Source: Mycobacterium intracellulare ATCC 13950 (lineage in GTDB: Bacteria > Actinomycetota > Actinomycetes > Mycobacteriales > Mycobacteriaceae). From it: 64,000 nucleotides of DNA. The stretch's first letter is position 1, and each line of letters begins with the position of its first letter. Positions 35,380 to 48,206 of this stretch are shown one piece after another. The stretch spans positions 186,001 to 250,000 of the forward strand of contig NC_016946.1 of assembly GCF_000277125.1 (NCBI RefSeq), in the 5' to 3' direction. The notes beneath the pieces were generated by a model. That model searched no databases. It was not told the DNA's origin and worked only from the letters and a program-made list of their open reading frames with translations. Made by a program: the position numbers and the translations under genes.

Positions 35380-36291
35380 ATGACGGTCGTGCGGGGTGTG
35401 CCAGCGCTTCTTCGGGCGTTCTGCTTGGCCGCGCTAGCGGTCGGGCTGGCCTTTGTCTCACCGGCGGTCGGGGCCGTCGGCAAGGCCAGGGCCGCGGGCT
35501 ACGAAAGCCTGATGGTTCCGTCGGCGGCCATGGGCCGGGACATCCCGGTGGCCTTCCTCGCCGGCGGCCCGCACGCGGTGTACCTGTTGGACGCCTTCAA
35601 CGCGGCGCCCGACGTGAGCAACTGGGTCACCGCCGGCAACGCGATGAACACGCTGAGCGGCAAGGGCATCTCGGTGGTGGCCCCGGCCGGCGGCGCGTGG
35701 AGCATGTACACCAACTGGGAGCAGGACGGCAGCAAGCAGTGGGACACGTTCCTGTCCAGCGAGCTGCCCGATTGGCTGGCCGCCAACAAGGGCCTCGCGC
35801 CCGGTGGCCACGCCGCCGTCGGCGCCTCCCAGGGCGGCTACGGCGCGATGGCGCTGGCCGCCTTCCACCCCGACCGCTTCGGCTTCGCCGGCTCGCTGTC
35901 GGGCTTCCTGTACCCGTCGAGCACCAACTACAACGGCGCGATCCTGGCCGGGCTGCAGCAGTTCGGCGGCGTGGACGGCAACGGCATGTGGGGTGCGCCG
36001 CAGCTGGGCCGGTGGAAGTGGCACGACCCGTACGTGCACTCGGCGCTGCTGGCGCAGAACAACACGCGGGTCTGGGTGTACAGCCCGACCAATATGGGCG
36101 GCGACGACGCGGCCATGATCGGCCAGGCGTCCGCGGCGATGGGCAGTTCCCGGGAGTTCTACCAGCAGTACCGCAGCAACGGCGGGCACAACGGCCACTT
36201 CGACTTCCCGGGCGGCGGCGACAACGGCTGGGGCTCGTGGTCGGGGCAACTGGGGGCCATGTCGGGCGACATCGTCGGCGCCATCCGCTAG
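35380..36291 (+). CDS. fbpD: MPT51/FbpD, antigen 85-related secreted protein
   Basis: MPT51 (Rv3803c) has the antigen 85 fold but is regarded as catalytically inactive and binds fibronectin. The 303-aa precursor has a signal peptide (residues 1-38, ending ARA), followed by the mature domain with YESLMVPSAAMGRD. At the nucleophile position it has Ser150 (VGASQGGYGA), where I recall Ala in the M. tuberculosis protein. The acid and histidine positions of the triad align with Ala and Asn (GDNGW), so no full triad is present. The ATG at 35380 has GGAGGG upstream. It lies between fbpA and culp6, as in M. tuberculosis. Confidence 0.92.
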   Translation: MTVVRGVPALLRAFCLAALAVGLAFVSPAVGAVGKARAAGYESLMVPSAAMGRDIPVAFLAGGPHAVYLLDAFNAAPDVSNWVTAGNAMNTLSGKGISVVAPAGGAWSMYTNWEQDGSKQWDTFLSSELPDWLAANKGLAPGGHAAVGASQGGYGAMALAAFHPDRFGFAGSLSGFLYPSSTNYNGAILAGLQQFGGVDGNGMWGAPQLGRWKWHDPYVHSALLAQNNTRVWVYSPTNMGGDDAAMIGQASAAMGSSREFYQQYRSNGGHNGHFDFPGGGDNGWGSWSGQLGAMSGDIVGAIR

Positions 36292-36422
36292 CAGCCGCGG
36301 CGGGTCGCGGCCCGGATTGGCCTAGCCGCAGAGCCGGTACCGTGTAGGAGTGCAGCAGGGGTCGCGAGGGCCGCTTGCCCGGATCCGAGCTGCGAATCCA
36401 CCGACTCTGCTGGCAGGAGAAC

Positions 36423-37433
36423 ATGGCTAACAGCGCCCGGCGTAAGCGTCGCCGCACCCTCGCCTGGGTTGCCGCCCTTTCGGTCGCCGGTGTCGTCCTG
36501 TTGGTCATCGTGGCCGTCGTCACCGTGCTGCGCGGGCGCGAGTCGCAGCCCAGCGCGGTGCCGCCCGGGGTCTTGCCGCCGTCGTCGACGACATCTCACC
36601 CGCACAAGCCGCGCCCCGCATCCCAGGACGCCTCGTGTCCCGACGTGCTGCTGGTCAACGTTCCCGGCACGTGGGAGTCCGCCCCCCAGGACGACCCCGC
36701 CAACCCGCTGCAGTTCCCGAACGCGTTGCTGCACAAGGTGACCGCGAGCCTCACCCAGGACTTCCCCGCGTCGCGGGTGCAGGCGTACACCACCCCGTAC
36801 ACCGCTCAGTTCCACAATCCGCTGAGCGGCGACACGCAGATGTCCTACAACGCCAGCCGCGCCGAAGGCACCCGCGCCACCGTGGCGGCGATGACCGACA
36901 TGAACACCAAGTGCCCGCTGACCAGCTATGTGCTGATGGGCTTTTCGCAGGGCGCGGTGATCATGGGCGACATCGCCAGCGATATCGGCAACGGCCGCGG
37001 GCCCGTCGACGAAGACCTGGTGCTGGGTGTGACGTTGATCGCCGACGGGCGTCGTCAGCTCGGGGTGGGTAACGACATCGGGCCCAACCCGCCGGGCCAG
37101 GGCGCCGAGGTCACGCTGCACGAGGTGCCGATCTTGTCCGGGCTGGGTCTCACCATGACCGGCGCCCGCCCGGGCGGCTTCGGTGACCTCAACGGCAGGA
37201 CCAACGAGATCTGCGCCCCGGGCGACCTCATCTGCGCCGCACCGGAAGAGGCCTTCAGCATCGCCAACCTGCCGAGCACGCTGAACACGTTGGCCGGGGG
37301 GGCCGCCCAACCGGTCCACGCGCTGTACGCGACGACCCAGTGCTGGAGCGTCGACGGGGCCCCGGCGACCGACTGGACGTTGAACTGGGCTCACGGGCTG
37401 ATTGCAAATGCGCCACAACCGAAACACGGATGA
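36423..37433 (+). CDS. Cutinase-like lipase Culp6
   Basis: Culp6 (Rv3802c; 336 aa in both) is an essential envelope phospholipase/thioesterase thought to link to mycolic acid metabolism. One N-terminal transmembrane anchor ([21 protein letters not shown]) precedes a cutinase domain. The nucleophile Ser175 is in [13 protein letters not shown], and the histidine is probably in [10 protein letters not shown]. The four cysteines are consistent with two disulfides. The ATG at 36423 gives the M. tuberculosis length; the frame's 16 extra codons upstream lack a ribosome site. It precedes the fadD32-pks13-accD4 mycolic operon with a 307-base leader between. Confidence 0.92.
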   Translation: MANSARRKRRRTLAWVAALSVAGVVLLVIVAVVTVLRGRESQPSAVPPGVLPPSSTTSHPHKPRPASQDASCPDVLLVNVPGTWESAPQDDPANPLQFPNALLHKVTASLTQDFPASRVQAYTTPYTAQFHNPLSGDTQMSYNASRAEGTRATVAAMTDMNTKCPLTSYVLMGFSQGAVIMGDIASDIGNGRGPVDEDLVLGVTLIADGRRQLGVGNDIGPNPPGQGAEVTLHEVPILSGLGLTMTGARPGGFGDLNGRTNEICAPGDLICAAPEEAFSIANLPSTLNTLAGGAAQPVHALYATTQCWSVDGAPATDWTLNWAHGLIANAPQPKHG

Positions 37434-37740
37434 CCGGGGCGGTGGGACACAGGCTTTAGGTAGCGGTTGCCGGTGGCTATCAGCGGTACCTTGTGATTTG
37501 GTCTGCCGTGGGCAGGCCCGTAACATTAAGAGGAACTTAAGAGCTACCAGACTTTGTCGCGGACCCGGGTCGGGGTCGATGCCGGCTGGGACTGGCACGT
37601 GACCGCCGTTCTGGCCCGCGCGTAGACATGTAACGGTCGGCGGTAGCCGGCCAGAGCTAGGACCGAAACGTCGGCGGAGCCGACCGAGATAACAAACGTC
37701 GGCGGAGCCGACCTAGATACAGGTGTGACAGGAGAGCGGC
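37434..37740 (+). promoter_or_regulatory. fadD32 upstream region with tandem hairpin repeat
   Basis: The leader contains two 26-base direct repeats (37666-37691 and 37694-37719, one mismatch). Each holds the inverted repeat GTCGGCGGAGCCGAC, a 6-bp stem with a 3-base loop. A weaker third copy lies upstream near 37635-37651 (GTCGGCGGTAGCCGGC). The second repeat ends 21 bases before the fadD32 ATG, whose ribosome site AGGAGA follows at 37730-37735. Binding sites for a repressor, or RNA hairpins that affect translation, would both fit. The remaining part has the usual promoter-like AT-rich patch near 37520-37555. Confidence 0.7.
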
Positions 37741-39639
<1,899 letters not shown>

Positions 39640-39650
39640 GCTACAGGACC

Positions 39651-42600
39651 ATGGCTGACACCGAGCACCCCGAAAGCACCGATCACCCGCCCGCCGCCAA
39701 GGGGACCGACATGACCGTCCCCGAGATGCGCCAGTGGCTGCGCAATTGGGTGGGCAAGGCGGTCGGCCGGTCACCGGACGACATCGACGAGTCGGTGCCG
39801 ATGGTCGAGCTGGGCCTGTCGTCGCGCGACGCGGTGGCGATGGCCGCCGACATCGAGGACATGACCGGAGTCACGCTGTCGGTCGCGGTGGCCTTCCAGC
39901 ATCCGACGATCGAGTCGCTGGCCACCCGCATCGTCGAGGGCGAGCCCGAAATAGACACCGCCGCCGACGACGCTATGGACTGGACCCGCACCGGCCCGGC
40001 CGAGCGCGTCGACATCGCGATCGTGGGGCTGTCCACCCGGCTACCCGGCGACATGAACAGCCCCGACGAAACCTGGCAAGCGCTCATGGAGGGCCGCGAC
40101 GCCATCACCGACCTGCCCGAGGGCCGCTGGTCGGAGTTCCTCGACGAACCGCGCATCGCGGCGCGCGTCGGCGCCGCCCGCACCCGCGGCGGCTACCTGA
40201 AGGACATCAAGGGCTTCGACTCGGAGTTCTTCGCGGTCGCCAAGACCGAGGCCGACAACATCGACCCGCAGCAGCGGATGGCGCTGGAGCTGACCTGGGA
40301 GGCGCTCGAGCACGCTCGCATCCCGGCGTCGAGCCTGCGCGGCGAGGCCGTCGGCGTGTACGTCGGCTTCTCCAACAACGACTACCAATTCCTGGCGGTC
40401 TCCGACCCGACCGTCGCCCACCCGTACGCGATCACCGGCACCGCCAGCTCGATCATCGCCAACCGGGTGTCCTACTTCTACGACTTCCGCGGCCCGTCGG
40501 TCGCGCTGGACACCGCCTGCTCGAGCTCGCTGGTGGCGACGCACCAGGCGGTGCAGGCGCTGCGCAACGGCGAGTGCGACGTCGCGGTCGCCGGTGGCGT
40601 CAACGCGCTGCTGACGCCGTTGGTCACACTCGGTTTCGACGAGATCGGTCAGGTGCTTTCCCCCGACGGCCGGATCAAGTCGTTCTCGTCGGACGCCGAC
40701 GGCTACACCCGCTCCGAGGGTGGCGGCATGTTCGTGCTCAAGCGGGTCGACGACGCCCGCCGCGACGGCGACCAGATCCTGGCCGTGATCGCCGGCAGCG
40801 CGGTCAACCACGACGGCCGCTCCAACGGCTTGATCGCCCCCAACCAGGACGCCCAGGCCGAGGTGTTGCGACGGGCCTACAAGGACGCCGGGATCGACCC
40901 GCGCACCGTGGACTACATCGAGGCGCACGGCACCGGCACCGTCCTGGGTGACCCGATCGAGGCCGAGGCGCTGGGCCGCATCGTCGGCCGCGGCCGCCCC
41001 GCCGACCGCCCTGCGCTGCTGGGTGCGGTGAAAACCAATGTGGGACACCTGGAGTCGGCCGCCGGCGCGGCGAGCCTGGCCAAGGTGGTGCTGGCGCTGC
41101 AGCACGACAAGCTGCCGCCGTCGATCAACTTCGCCGGCCCCAGCCCCTACATCGACTTCGACGGCATGCACCTGAAAGTCGTTGACAGCGCGACTGATTG
41201 GCCGCGCTACGGCGGTTACGCGCTGGCCGGGGTGTCCAGCTTTGGCTTCGGCGGGGCCAACGCGCACCTGGTGGTGCGCGAGGTCTTGCCGCGCGACGTG
41301 GTGGAGCGCGAGCCCGAGCCCGCCCCCCAGGCAGAGGCCGCCGCAGCCGCCGAGGCGGCCGAGGCCCCCACGCTCGAGGCCCACTCGCTGCGGTTCGACG
41401 ACTTCGGCAACATCATCCCCGACGCCGAGGCGCCGGACGAAGAGGAAGACTACGAGCTGCCGGGCGTGACCGAAGAGGCGCTGCGCCTCAAGGCGATCGC
41501 GCTGGAAGAGCTTGCCGCGCAAGAGGAGGCGGAGCCGACCAGGCCGCTGATCCCGCTCGCGGTGTCGGGCTTTTTGACCTCGCGCAAGAAGGCCGCGGCC
41601 GCCGAGCTCGCGGACTGGATGGAAAGCCCGGAGGGGCAGGCGTCGTCGCTGGAATCGATCGGCCGGGCGCTGTCGCGGCGCAACCACGGCCGCTCGCGCG
41701 CGGTGGTGCTGGCCCACGATCACGAGGAGGCCGTCAAGGGCCTGCGGGCGGTCGCCGAGGGCAAGCAGCGGCCGAACGTGTTCAGCGTCGACGGCCCGGT
41801 GACCAGCGGCCCGGTCTGGGCGATGGCCGGTTTCGGTGCGCAGCACCGCAAGATGGGCAAAAACCTGTACCTGCGCAACGCGGTCTTCGCCGAGTGGATC
41901 GAGAAGGTCGACGCGCTGATTCAGGACGAGCGCGGCTACTCGGTGCTCGAGCTGATCCTCGACGACTCCCACGAGTACGGCATCGAAACCTCCAACGTCG
42001 TCATCTTCGCCATCCAGATCGCGCTGGGCGAGCTGCTCAAGCATCACGGCGCGAAACCCGCTGCGGTGGTGGGTCAGTCGCTGGGTGAGCCCGCGTCGGC
42101 GTACTTCGCCGGCGGGCTGTCGCTGCGCGACGCCGCCCGCGTGATCGCCTCGCGCTCGCACCTGATGGGTGAGGGCGAGGCCATGCTGTTCGGCGAGTAC
42201 ATCCGGTTCATGGCGCTCGTCGAGTACTCCGCCGACGAGCTCAAGACGGTGTTCGCCGACTTCCCCGGCCTGGAGGTGTGCGTCTACGCCGCGCCCAGCC
42301 AGACCGTGATCGGCGGTCCGCCCGAGCAGATCGACGCCATCGTCGCCCGCGCCGAGTCCGAGGGTCGCTTCGCTCGAAAGCTGCAGACCAAGGGCGCCGG
42401 CCACACCTCGCAGATGGATCCGCTGCTCGGTGAGTTCTCCGCGGAACTGCAGGGCATCAAGCCGATGAGCCCCACCGTCGGGATCTTCTCGACGGTGCAC
42501 GAGGGCAGCTACATCAAGCCCGGCGGCGAGCCGATCCACGACGTCGCTTACTGGGTCAAGGGAATGCGGCATTCGGTCTACTTCACCCACGGCGTGCGCA

Positions 42601-44972
42601 ACGCCGTCGACAGCGGCCACACCACGTTCCTGGAGCTGGCGCCCAACCCGGTGGCGCTGATGCAGATCGGTTTGACCACCGCGGCCGCGGGTTTGCATGA
42701 CGCCCAACTGATTCCGACGCTGGCCAAAAAGCAGGACGACGTCGAGTCGATGATCTCGGCGATGGCCCAGCTCTACGTGCACGGCCACGAGCTGGACATC
42801 CGGACGCTGTTCACCCGCGCGCAAGGCCCCGAGGACTACGCGAACATCCCGCCGACGAGGTTCAAGCGCAAAGAGCACTGGCTGGACGTGCACTTCTCCG
42901 GCGACGGCTCGGTGATCATGCCCGGCACCCACGTCGCACTGCCGGACGGCCGGCACGTCTGGGAGTACGCGCCGCGCAACGGCGAGACCGACCTGGCTGC
43001 GTTGGTGAGATCGGCCGCGACACAGGTGCTTTCGGATGCCCAGTTGGTGGCGTCCGAGCAGCGCGCGGTGCCCGGCGCCGGCGCCCGGTTGGTGACGACC
43101 ATGACCCGGCACCCGGGTGGCGCCTCGGTTCAGGTGCACGCCCGCATCGACGAGTCCTTCACCCTGGTCTACGACGCGCTGGTGTCGCGGGCCGGCCAGA
43201 GCGTTGCCGCGCTGCCGACCGCGGTGGGCGCCGGCGCGGCGATTGCGGCCCCGGTGACCGACGGGCCGGTGGCGGAAGCCCCCGCCGAGGAGACCGACGC
43301 CGAGACGCTGTCGGACAGCCTGACCAACCGCTACCTGCCGTCGAGCGTGGGCAGGTGGTCGCCGGACTCCGGCGAGACCATCGGCGAGCGGCTGGGCCTG
43401 ATCGTCTCGGCGGCCATGGGCTACGAGCCCGAGGACCTGCCGTGGGAGGTGCCGCTGATCGAGCTCGGCCTGGACTCGCTGATGGCGGTGCGGATCAAGA
43501 ACCGCGTCGAATACGACTTCGACCTGCCGCCCATCCAGTTGACCGCGGTGCGCGACGCCAACCTGTACAACATCGAGACGCTGATCCAGTACGCGGTCGA
43601 GCACCGCGACGAGGTCGAGCAGCTGCACGAGCACCAGAAGACGCTGACCGCCGACGAGATCGCGCAGGAACAGGCGCGGTTGCTCAGCGGCGCGACGGTC
43701 GACTCGGTGACCGCGCCGGCGCCCGACCCGCAGGCCGAGCCGCAGACCCAGCCGGCACCGCCGTCGTCGGACGCGCCGATTCCGCCGCCGCCGACGGATC
43801 CGTCGGGACCGTCGGGCAACGGCGCCACGGCGAACCTGGCGGGAGCGCTCAGCCAGGAAGCGGTGTCCAAGGCGCTCAATTCCGATGTGCCCCCGCGTGA
43901 CGCCGCCGAGCGGGTCACCTTCGCCACCTGGGCGATCGTCACCGGCAAGTCGCCGGGCGGCATCTTCAACCCGCTGCCCAAGCTCGACGAGGACACCGCG
44001 GCCAAGATGGCGCAGCGCCTCTCGGAGCGTGCCGACGGCACGATCACCGCCGAGGACGTGCTGACGTCGGAGACCATTGAGGAGCTGGCCGAAAAGGTCC
44101 GCCAGTACCTGGAGGCCGGTCAGATCGACGGCTTCGTCCGCACCATCCGGGCCCCGGAGAACGACTCGCAGATACCGGTGTTCGTGTTCCACCCGGCCGG
44201 CGGGTCGACCGTGGTCTACGAGCCGCTGCTCAACCGGCTGCCGGCGGGCACCCCGATGTACGGGCTCGAGCGCGTGGAGGGCACCATCCAGGAGCGGGCC
44301 GCCCAGTATGTGCCCAAGCTGCTGGAGATGAACGACGGCAAGCCGTTCATCCTGGCCGGCTGGTCGCTCGGCGGCGCCCTGGCGTACGCGTGCGCGATCG
44401 GGCTGAAGCGGGCCGGCGCCGACGTGCGGTTCGTCGGGATGATCGACACGGTGCGCCCCGGCGAGGAGATCCCCCAGACCAAGGAGGAGACCCGCAAGCG
44501 CTGGGACCGCTACGCCAGATTCGCGGAGCGCACCTTCAACGTCGAGATCCCCGCGATCCCCTACGAGCAGCTCGAAGAGCTCGACGACGAGGGGCAGGTC
44601 AAGTTCGTCCTCGACATCGTCCAGCAGAGCGGCGTGCAGATCCCGGGCGGCATCGTCGAGCACCAGCGGACCTCGTACCTGGACAACCGGGCGCTCGAGA
44701 CCGTCGTGATCGAGCCCTACGACGGCCACGTGACCCTCTACATGGCCGATCGCTACCACGACGACGTCATCGAGTTCGAGCCGCGCTATGCGATCCGCCA
44801 GCCCGACGGCGGCTGGGGTGAGTACGTGGCGGACCTGGAGGTGGTCCCCATCGGCGGCGAGCACATCCAGGCCATCGACGAGCCGATCATCGGCAAGGTA
44901 GGCGCACACCTGACCGAGGTGCTGAATAAGGTGGACGCGGAAAGCACCCAGACAAGTGAGGTAGGCAAGTAG
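39651..44972 (+). CDS. pks13: Mycolic-acid condensing polyketide synthase Pks13
   Basis: Pks13 (Rv3800c) condenses the meromycoloyl chain with a carboxylated C24-C26 acyl chain to form the alpha-alkyl beta-keto precursor of mycolic acids. The 1773-aa protein has the standard layout: N-terminal ACP (Ser58 in ELGLSSRD), ketosynthase (Cys290 in DTACSSSL), acyltransferase (Ser810 in VVGQSLGEP), C-terminal ACP (Ser1276 in ELGLDSLMA) and thioesterase (Ser1572 in AGWSLGGA). An acidic Ala/Glu linker (residues 550-640) and a Pro-rich linker before the thioesterase are longer than in M. tuberculosis (1733 aa). ATG at 39651; the frame upstream overlaps fadD32. Stop TAG overlaps accD4's GTG. Confidence 0.97.
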   Translation: MADTEHPESTDHPPAAKGTDMTVPEMRQWLRNWVGKAVGRSPDDIDESVPMVELGLSSRDAVAMAADIEDMTGVTLSVAVAFQHPTIESLATRIVEGEPEIDTAADDAMDWTRTGPAERVDIAIVGLSTRLPGDMNSPDETWQALMEGRDAITDLPEGRWSEFLDEPRIAARVGAARTRGGYLKDIKGFDSEFFAVAKTEADNIDPQQRMALELTWEALEHARIPASSLRGEAVGVYVGFSNNDYQFLAVSDPTVAHPYAITGTASSIIANRVSYFYDFRGPSVALDTACSSSLVATHQAVQALRNGECDVAVAGGVNALLTPLVTLGFDEIGQVLSPDGRIKSFSSDADGYTRSEGGGMFVLKRVDDARRDGDQILAVIAGSAVNHDGRSNGLIAPNQDAQAEVLRRAYKDAGIDPRTVDYIEAHGTGTVLGDPIEAEALGRIVGRGRPADRPALLGAVKTNVGHLESAAGAASLAKVVLALQHDKLPPSINFAGPSPYIDFDGMHLKVVDSATDWPRYGGYALAGVSSFGFGGANAHLVVREVLPRDVVEREPEPAPQAEAAAAAEAAEAPTLEAHSLRFDDFGNIIPDAEAPDEEEDYELPGVTEEALRLKAIALEELAAQEEAEPTRPLIPLAVSGFLTSRKKAAAAELADWMESPEGQASSLESIGRALSRRNHGRSRAVVLAHDHEEAVKGLRAVAEGKQRPNVFSVDGPVTSGPVWAMAGFGAQHRKMGKNLYLRNAVFAEWIEKVDALIQDERGYSVLELILDDSHEYGIETSNVVIFAIQIALGELLKHHGAKPAAVVGQSLGEPASAYFAGGLSLRDAARVIASRSHLMGEGEAMLFGEYIRFMALVEYSADELKTVFADFPGLEVCVYAAPSQTVIGGPPEQIDAIVARAESEGRFARKLQTKGAGHTSQMDPLLGEFSAELQGIKPMSPTVGIFSTVHEGSYIKPGGEPIHDVAYWVKGMRHSVYFTHGVRNAVDSGHTTFLELAPNPVALMQIGLTTAAAGLHDAQLIPTLAKKQDDVESMISAMAQLYVHGHELDIRTLFTRAQGPEDYANIPPTRFKRKEHWLDVHFSGDGSVIMPGTHVALPDGRHVWEYAPRNGETDLAALVRSAATQVLSDAQLVASEQRAVPGAGARLVTTMTRHPGGASVQVHARIDESFTLVYDALVSRAGQSVAALPTAVGAGAAIAAPVTDGPVAEAPAEETDAETLSDSLTNRYLPSSVGRWSPDSGETIGERLGLIVSAAMGYEPEDLPWEVPLIELGLDSLMAVRIKNRVEYDFDLPPIQLTAVRDANLYNIETLIQYAVEHRDEVEQLHEHQKTLTADEIAQEQARLLSGATVDSVTAPAPDPQAEPQTQPAPPSSDAPIPPPPTDPSGPSGNGATANLAGALSQEAVSKALNSDVPPRDAAERVTFATWAIVTGKSPGGIFNPLPKLDEDTAAKMAQRLSERADGTITAEDVLTSETIEELAEKVRQYLEAGQIDGFVRTIRAPENDSQIPVFVFHPAGGSTVVYEPLLNRLPAGTPMYGLERVEGTIQERAAQYVPKLLEMNDGKPFILAGWSLGGALAYACAIGLKRAGADVRFVGMIDTVRPGEEIPQTKEETRKRWDRYARFAERTFNVEIPAIPYEQLEELDDEGQVKFVLDIVQQSGVQIPGGIVEHQRTSYLDNRALETVVIEPYDGHVTLYMADRYHDDVIEFEPRYAIRQPDGGWGEYVADLEVVPIGGEHIQAIDEPIIGKVGAHLTEVLNKVDAESTQTSEVGK

Positions 44973-46546
44973 TGACGGAGATGGCGCCGGCCCCCATCCA
45001 GCACACCACCGCCGAGAAGCTGGCCGAGCTCCATCGCCGCCTGGAACTGGCCCAGGAGCCCGGCGGTGAGAAGGCCGTCGCCAAGCGCGACAAGAAGGGC
45101 ATCCCCAGCGCCCGCGCCCGCGTGCACGCGCTGGTCGACCCGGGCACCTTCCTGGAGACCGGGGCGCTGGCCAAGACGCCGAACGACCCGAACGCGCTCT
45201 ACGGCGACGGGTGCGTCACCGGGCACGCCATGATCGACGGCCGCCCGGTCGGGGTGTTCTCCCACGACCAGACGGTCTTCCAGGGCACCGTCGGCGAGAT
45301 GTTCGGCCGCAAGGTCGCCCGGTTGATGGAGTGGTGCGCGATGATCGGGTGCCCGATCATCGGCATCCAGGACTCCGGTGGCGCCCGGATCCAGGACGCG
45401 GTCACCTCGCTGGCGTGGTACGCCGAGCTGGGCCGCCGGCACGAGGCGCTGTCCGGCCTGGTGCCCCAGATCTCCCTGATCTTCGGCAAATGCGCTGGGG
45501 GAGCGGTGTATTCGCCGATCCAGGACGACCTGCTGGTCTCGGTGCGCGACCAGGGCTACTTCTTCGTCACCGGCCCCGACGTGATCCGCGAGGTCACCGG
45601 CGAGGAGGTCACCCTCGACGAGCTGGGTGGCTCCGACGCGCAGGCCCGCTACGGCAACATCCACCAGGTGGTGAACTCCGAGGCCGAGGCGTTTCAGTAC
45701 GTGCGCGACTTCCTGTCGTTCCTGCCGTCGAGCACCTTCGGCAAGCCGCCGGTGGTCAACCCCGGCCTGGAGCCGGAGATCACCCCGACCGACCTCGAGC
45801 TCGACTCGATCGTGCCCGACTCGGACAACATGGCCTACGACATGCACGAGATCCTGCTGCGGATCTTCGACGACGGCGACTTCCTCGACGTCGCCGCGCA
45901 GCACGGGCCGGCCATCATCACCGGCTACGCCCGGGTCGACGGCCACCCCGTGGGCGTGATCGCCAACCAGCCCATGTACATGTCCGGGTCGATCGACAAC
46001 GAGGCCTCCGACAAGGCGGCGCGGTTCATCCGGTTCTGCGACGCGTTCAACATCCCGCTGGTTTTCGTGGTGGACACCCCCGGGTTCCTCCCGGGCGCCG
46101 AGGAGGAGAAGCGGGGAATCATCAAGCGCGGCGGGCGATTCCTCTACTCCGTGGTCGAGGCCGACGTGCCCAAGGTGACGATCACCGTGCGCAAGTCCTA
46201 CGGCGGCGCCTACGCGGTGATGGGCTCGCGGCAGCTGACCGCCGACTTCAACTTCGCCTGGCCCACCGCGCGGATCGCGGTGATCGGCGCCGAAGGGGCC
46301 GCGCAGCTGCTGATGAAGCGGTTCCCCGACCCGACCACCCCCGAGGCGCAGCAGATCAAGAAGGACTTCATCGAGGGCTACAACCTCAACATGGCGATCC
46401 CGTGGACCGCCGCCGAACGCGGCTTCATCGACGCGGTCATCGACCCGCACCAGACCAGGCTGCTGCTGCGCAAGTCGATGAAGCTGTTGCGGGACAAGCA
46501 GTTGTGGTTCCGCACGGCCCGCAAGCACGGGCTCATCCCGATCTAG
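44972..46546 (+). CDS. accD4: Acyl-CoA carboxylase carboxyltransferase AccD4
   Basis: AccD4 (Rv3799c, 522 aa; 524 here) is the carboxyltransferase that, with AccA3 and AccD5/AccE5, carboxylates the C24-C26 acyl-CoA that extends in Pks13. N- and C-terminal crotonase-like subdomains are present, with [25 protein letters not shown] and the biotin/acyl oxyanion regions [10 protein letters not shown] and [12 protein letters not shown]. The GTG at 44972 shares its G with the pks13 TAG (TAGTG), so the genes are coupled. The stop converges on the sigma-factor gene with a 4-base overlap; M. tuberculosis has an IS1557-type element here. Confidence 0.95.
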   Translation: MTEMAPAPIQHTTAEKLAELHRRLELAQEPGGEKAVAKRDKKGIPSARARVHALVDPGTFLETGALAKTPNDPNALYGDGCVTGHAMIDGRPVGVFSHDQTVFQGTVGEMFGRKVARLMEWCAMIGCPIIGIQDSGGARIQDAVTSLAWYAELGRRHEALSGLVPQISLIFGKCAGGAVYSPIQDDLLVSVRDQGYFFVTGPDVIREVTGEEVTLDELGGSDAQARYGNIHQVVNSEAEAFQYVRDFLSFLPSSTFGKPPVVNPGLEPEITPTDLELDSIVPDSDNMAYDMHEILLRIFDDGDFLDVAAQHGPAIITGYARVDGHPVGVIANQPMYMSGSIDNEASDKAARFIRFCDAFNIPLVFVVDTPGFLPGAEEEKRGIIKRGGRFLYSVVEADVPKVTITVRKSYGGAYAVMGSRQLTADFNFAWPTARIAVIGAEGAAQLLMKRFPDPTTPEAQQIKKDFIEGYNLNMAIPWTAAERGFIDAVIDPHQTRLLLRKSMKLLRDKQLWFRTARKHGLIPI

Positions 46547-47526
46547 CCGGGCGCCAGCGACCGTGGGAGCCCGAACCACGACAGCACGCTGTTGTCGAAG
46601 CGGGTCATGGCGCAGATGCGGTCGCCACTGAGGTCGAGGACATACAGGCCGACCCCGTGGCTGACGCCGGTGGGCGTGCGCAGATAGGCGCCGAATGCCG
46701 GCTGACCATTGGCGCGGGTCGCCACGAGGTCGAACCTGCGGCCCGCACGGAAGAGAGACCGGCAGAAGCGGGCCACAACTTCGCGGCCCTCGTATTCGAA
46801 CGGCATCGGTGGCATCGACATGAAGATGTCGTCGGTCAACAGGGCCACCAGCGCATCGAGATCGGCGGACTCCCACGCCTGCACGAACTTCGCCACGATC
46901 GCCACTTCGGCAGGCGAGTCGCGCGCCGGTGGGGGTTCCCGGTCGTCGACAGTGGCGCGGTGACGCCGCAGGCCGTTGCGCGCCCGTTTGAGGGCGCTCC
47001 TGACCGATTCGACTGTCGAGTCGAGCATGTCGGCCACCTCGTCGGTGCGGAATCCGAGGACGTCGCGCAGCACGAGTACTGCGATCTGCCGAGGCGGCAG
47101 AACCTGAAGGGCGGCAACGAAAGCCAGTGCGATGGATTCGGTCCGCTCGTAGCGAGCTTCCGGCATGAGGGAGTCCGGAAAGGGCTCGAGCCAAACCACT
47201 TCACCGAGTCGGGTGGGGTGGGGCGGTTCGACATCAGGCACGTCCCACTCCTTGCCCGCGCGTCGGCTTGCTGAGCGACGGGCGTTCAGGCAGCGATTCG
47301 TGGCGATGCGGTAGAGCCAGGTGCGCAGTGAGGCGCGTCCCTCGAACCCCTCGAGCCCTTGCCACGCGGCCAGCATCGCGTCTTGCAAGGTGTCTTCGGC
47401 GTCCTGCAAGGATCCGAGCATCCGGTAGCAGTGCACCTGGAGCTCCCGGCGGTACGGTTCGACCAACTCCCGGAAGGCTTCGCCGTCCCCGGCGCGCGCC
47501 CGGCACATCAGATCGCCCGCTGTCAC
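46543..47526 (-). CDS. ECF sigma factor with SnoaL-like C-terminal domain, SigG type
   Basis: The 327-aa protein combines sigma-70 region 2 ([34 protein letters not shown]) and region 4 ([40 protein letters not shown]). A C-terminal SnoaL/NTF2-like domain follows ([27 protein letters not shown] onward). This is the SigG/SigJ-like class in which the extra domain regulates the sigma factor instead of an anti-sigma protein. The GTG at 47526 is chosen because AGGAGG lies 7 bases upstream; the frame extends 33 codons further without support. It is divergent from a DHFR-like reductase gene 101 bases away. M. tuberculosis has no such gene at this point. Confidence 0.88.
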   Translation of the reverse strand: MTAGDLMCRARAGDGEAFRELVEPYRRELQVHCYRMLGSLQDAEDTLQDAMLAAWQGLEGFEGRASLRTWLYRIATNRCLNARRSASRRAGKEWDVPDVEPPHPTRLGEVVWLEPFPDSLMPEARYERTESIALAFVAALQVLPPRQIAVLVLRDVLGFRTDEVADMLDSTVESVRSALKRARNGLRRHRATVDDREPPPARDSPAEVAIVAKFVQAWESADLDALVALLTDDIFMSMPPMPFEYEGREVVARFCRSLFRAGRRFDLVATRANGQPAFGAYLRTPTGVSHGVGLYVLDLSGDRICAMTRFDNSVLSWFGLPRSLAPG

Positions 47527-47627
47527 CCTCGTCACCTCCTTCCCGTATGGACACCGGCCCATGGGCACACGGGGCGGTGTCTCCATTAGTGGTAGGTGCT
47601 GACAACGCCACCGTAAGGAGAGCACGG

Positions 47628-48206
47628 ATGGGAACGATCATTATCAGCGAGAATGTCTCGCTCGACGGAGTCGTGCAGGACCCGACCGGGGACGAGGGGT
47701 TCAGGGTCGGTGGCTGGTTCGGCCAGATAGGGACTAGGGACCATGAAGATTGGGCGGCGGTCGGGCTCGACGAGGCGCTGGGCGCGGAGGCCCTGCTGCT
47801 GGGGCGGCGGACCTACGAATTCTTCGCGGCCCGGTGGCCGTTCCGCAGCGGCCGGTGGGCGGACCGATTGAACAGCTTGCCCAAGTACGTGGTATCGACG
47901 ACCCTGCACGACCCGGATTGGAACAACACGACTGTACTGGCGGGAGATGTAGTACGCGAGATAACCACTTTGCGCCGAAAGGTCAACGGGCGCATAGTCG
48001 TCTACGGGAGCTCCCGGTTGGTGCACACGCTGGTAGAACACGACCTCGTCGACGAGTTGCGGATGATGGTCTTCCCGTTCGTGCTCGGCGCCGGCGATCG
48101 CCTCTTCGGCGCCACCAGCGGCAAGAAAGACATGCGCCTCGTCGCGACCCGCAGAGTGGGTGACGGCCTGGCGATCCTTGTCTACCGGCCCGTCCGAAAC
48201 CCCTAG
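47628..48206 (+). CDS. Dihydrofolate reductase/RibD C-terminal family protein
   Basis: The 192-aa protein belongs to the RibD C-terminal/DHFR-like family common in actinobacteria. It opens MGTIIISENVSLDGVVQDP, has LLLGRRTYEFFAARWP and a nucleotide-binding VYGSSRLVHTLVEHDLVDELRMMVFPFVLGAGDRLF. These proteins bind NADPH, but the substrate is usually unknown. AAGGAGA lies 8 bases before the ATG at 47628. Divergence from the sigma-factor gene suggests it is a target of that sigma factor. The stop overlaps the converging fadE35 end by 4 bases. Confidence 0.85.
   Translation: MGTIIISENVSLDGVVQDPTGDEGFRVGGWFGQIGTRDHEDWAAVGLDEALGAEALLLGRRTYEFFAARWPFRSGRWADRLNSLPKYVVSTTLHDPDWNNTTVLAGDVVREITTLRRKVNGRIVVYGSSRLVHTLVEHDLVDELRMMVFPFVLGAGDRLFGATSGKKDMRLVATRRVGDGLAILVYRPVRNP

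Noticed and set aside
40041..44909. Long open frame (over 1600 codons) antisense to pks13
   Set aside because: It is a mirror of the high-GC3 codon pattern of pks13, contains no recognisable domain, and pks13 is certain on the other strand.
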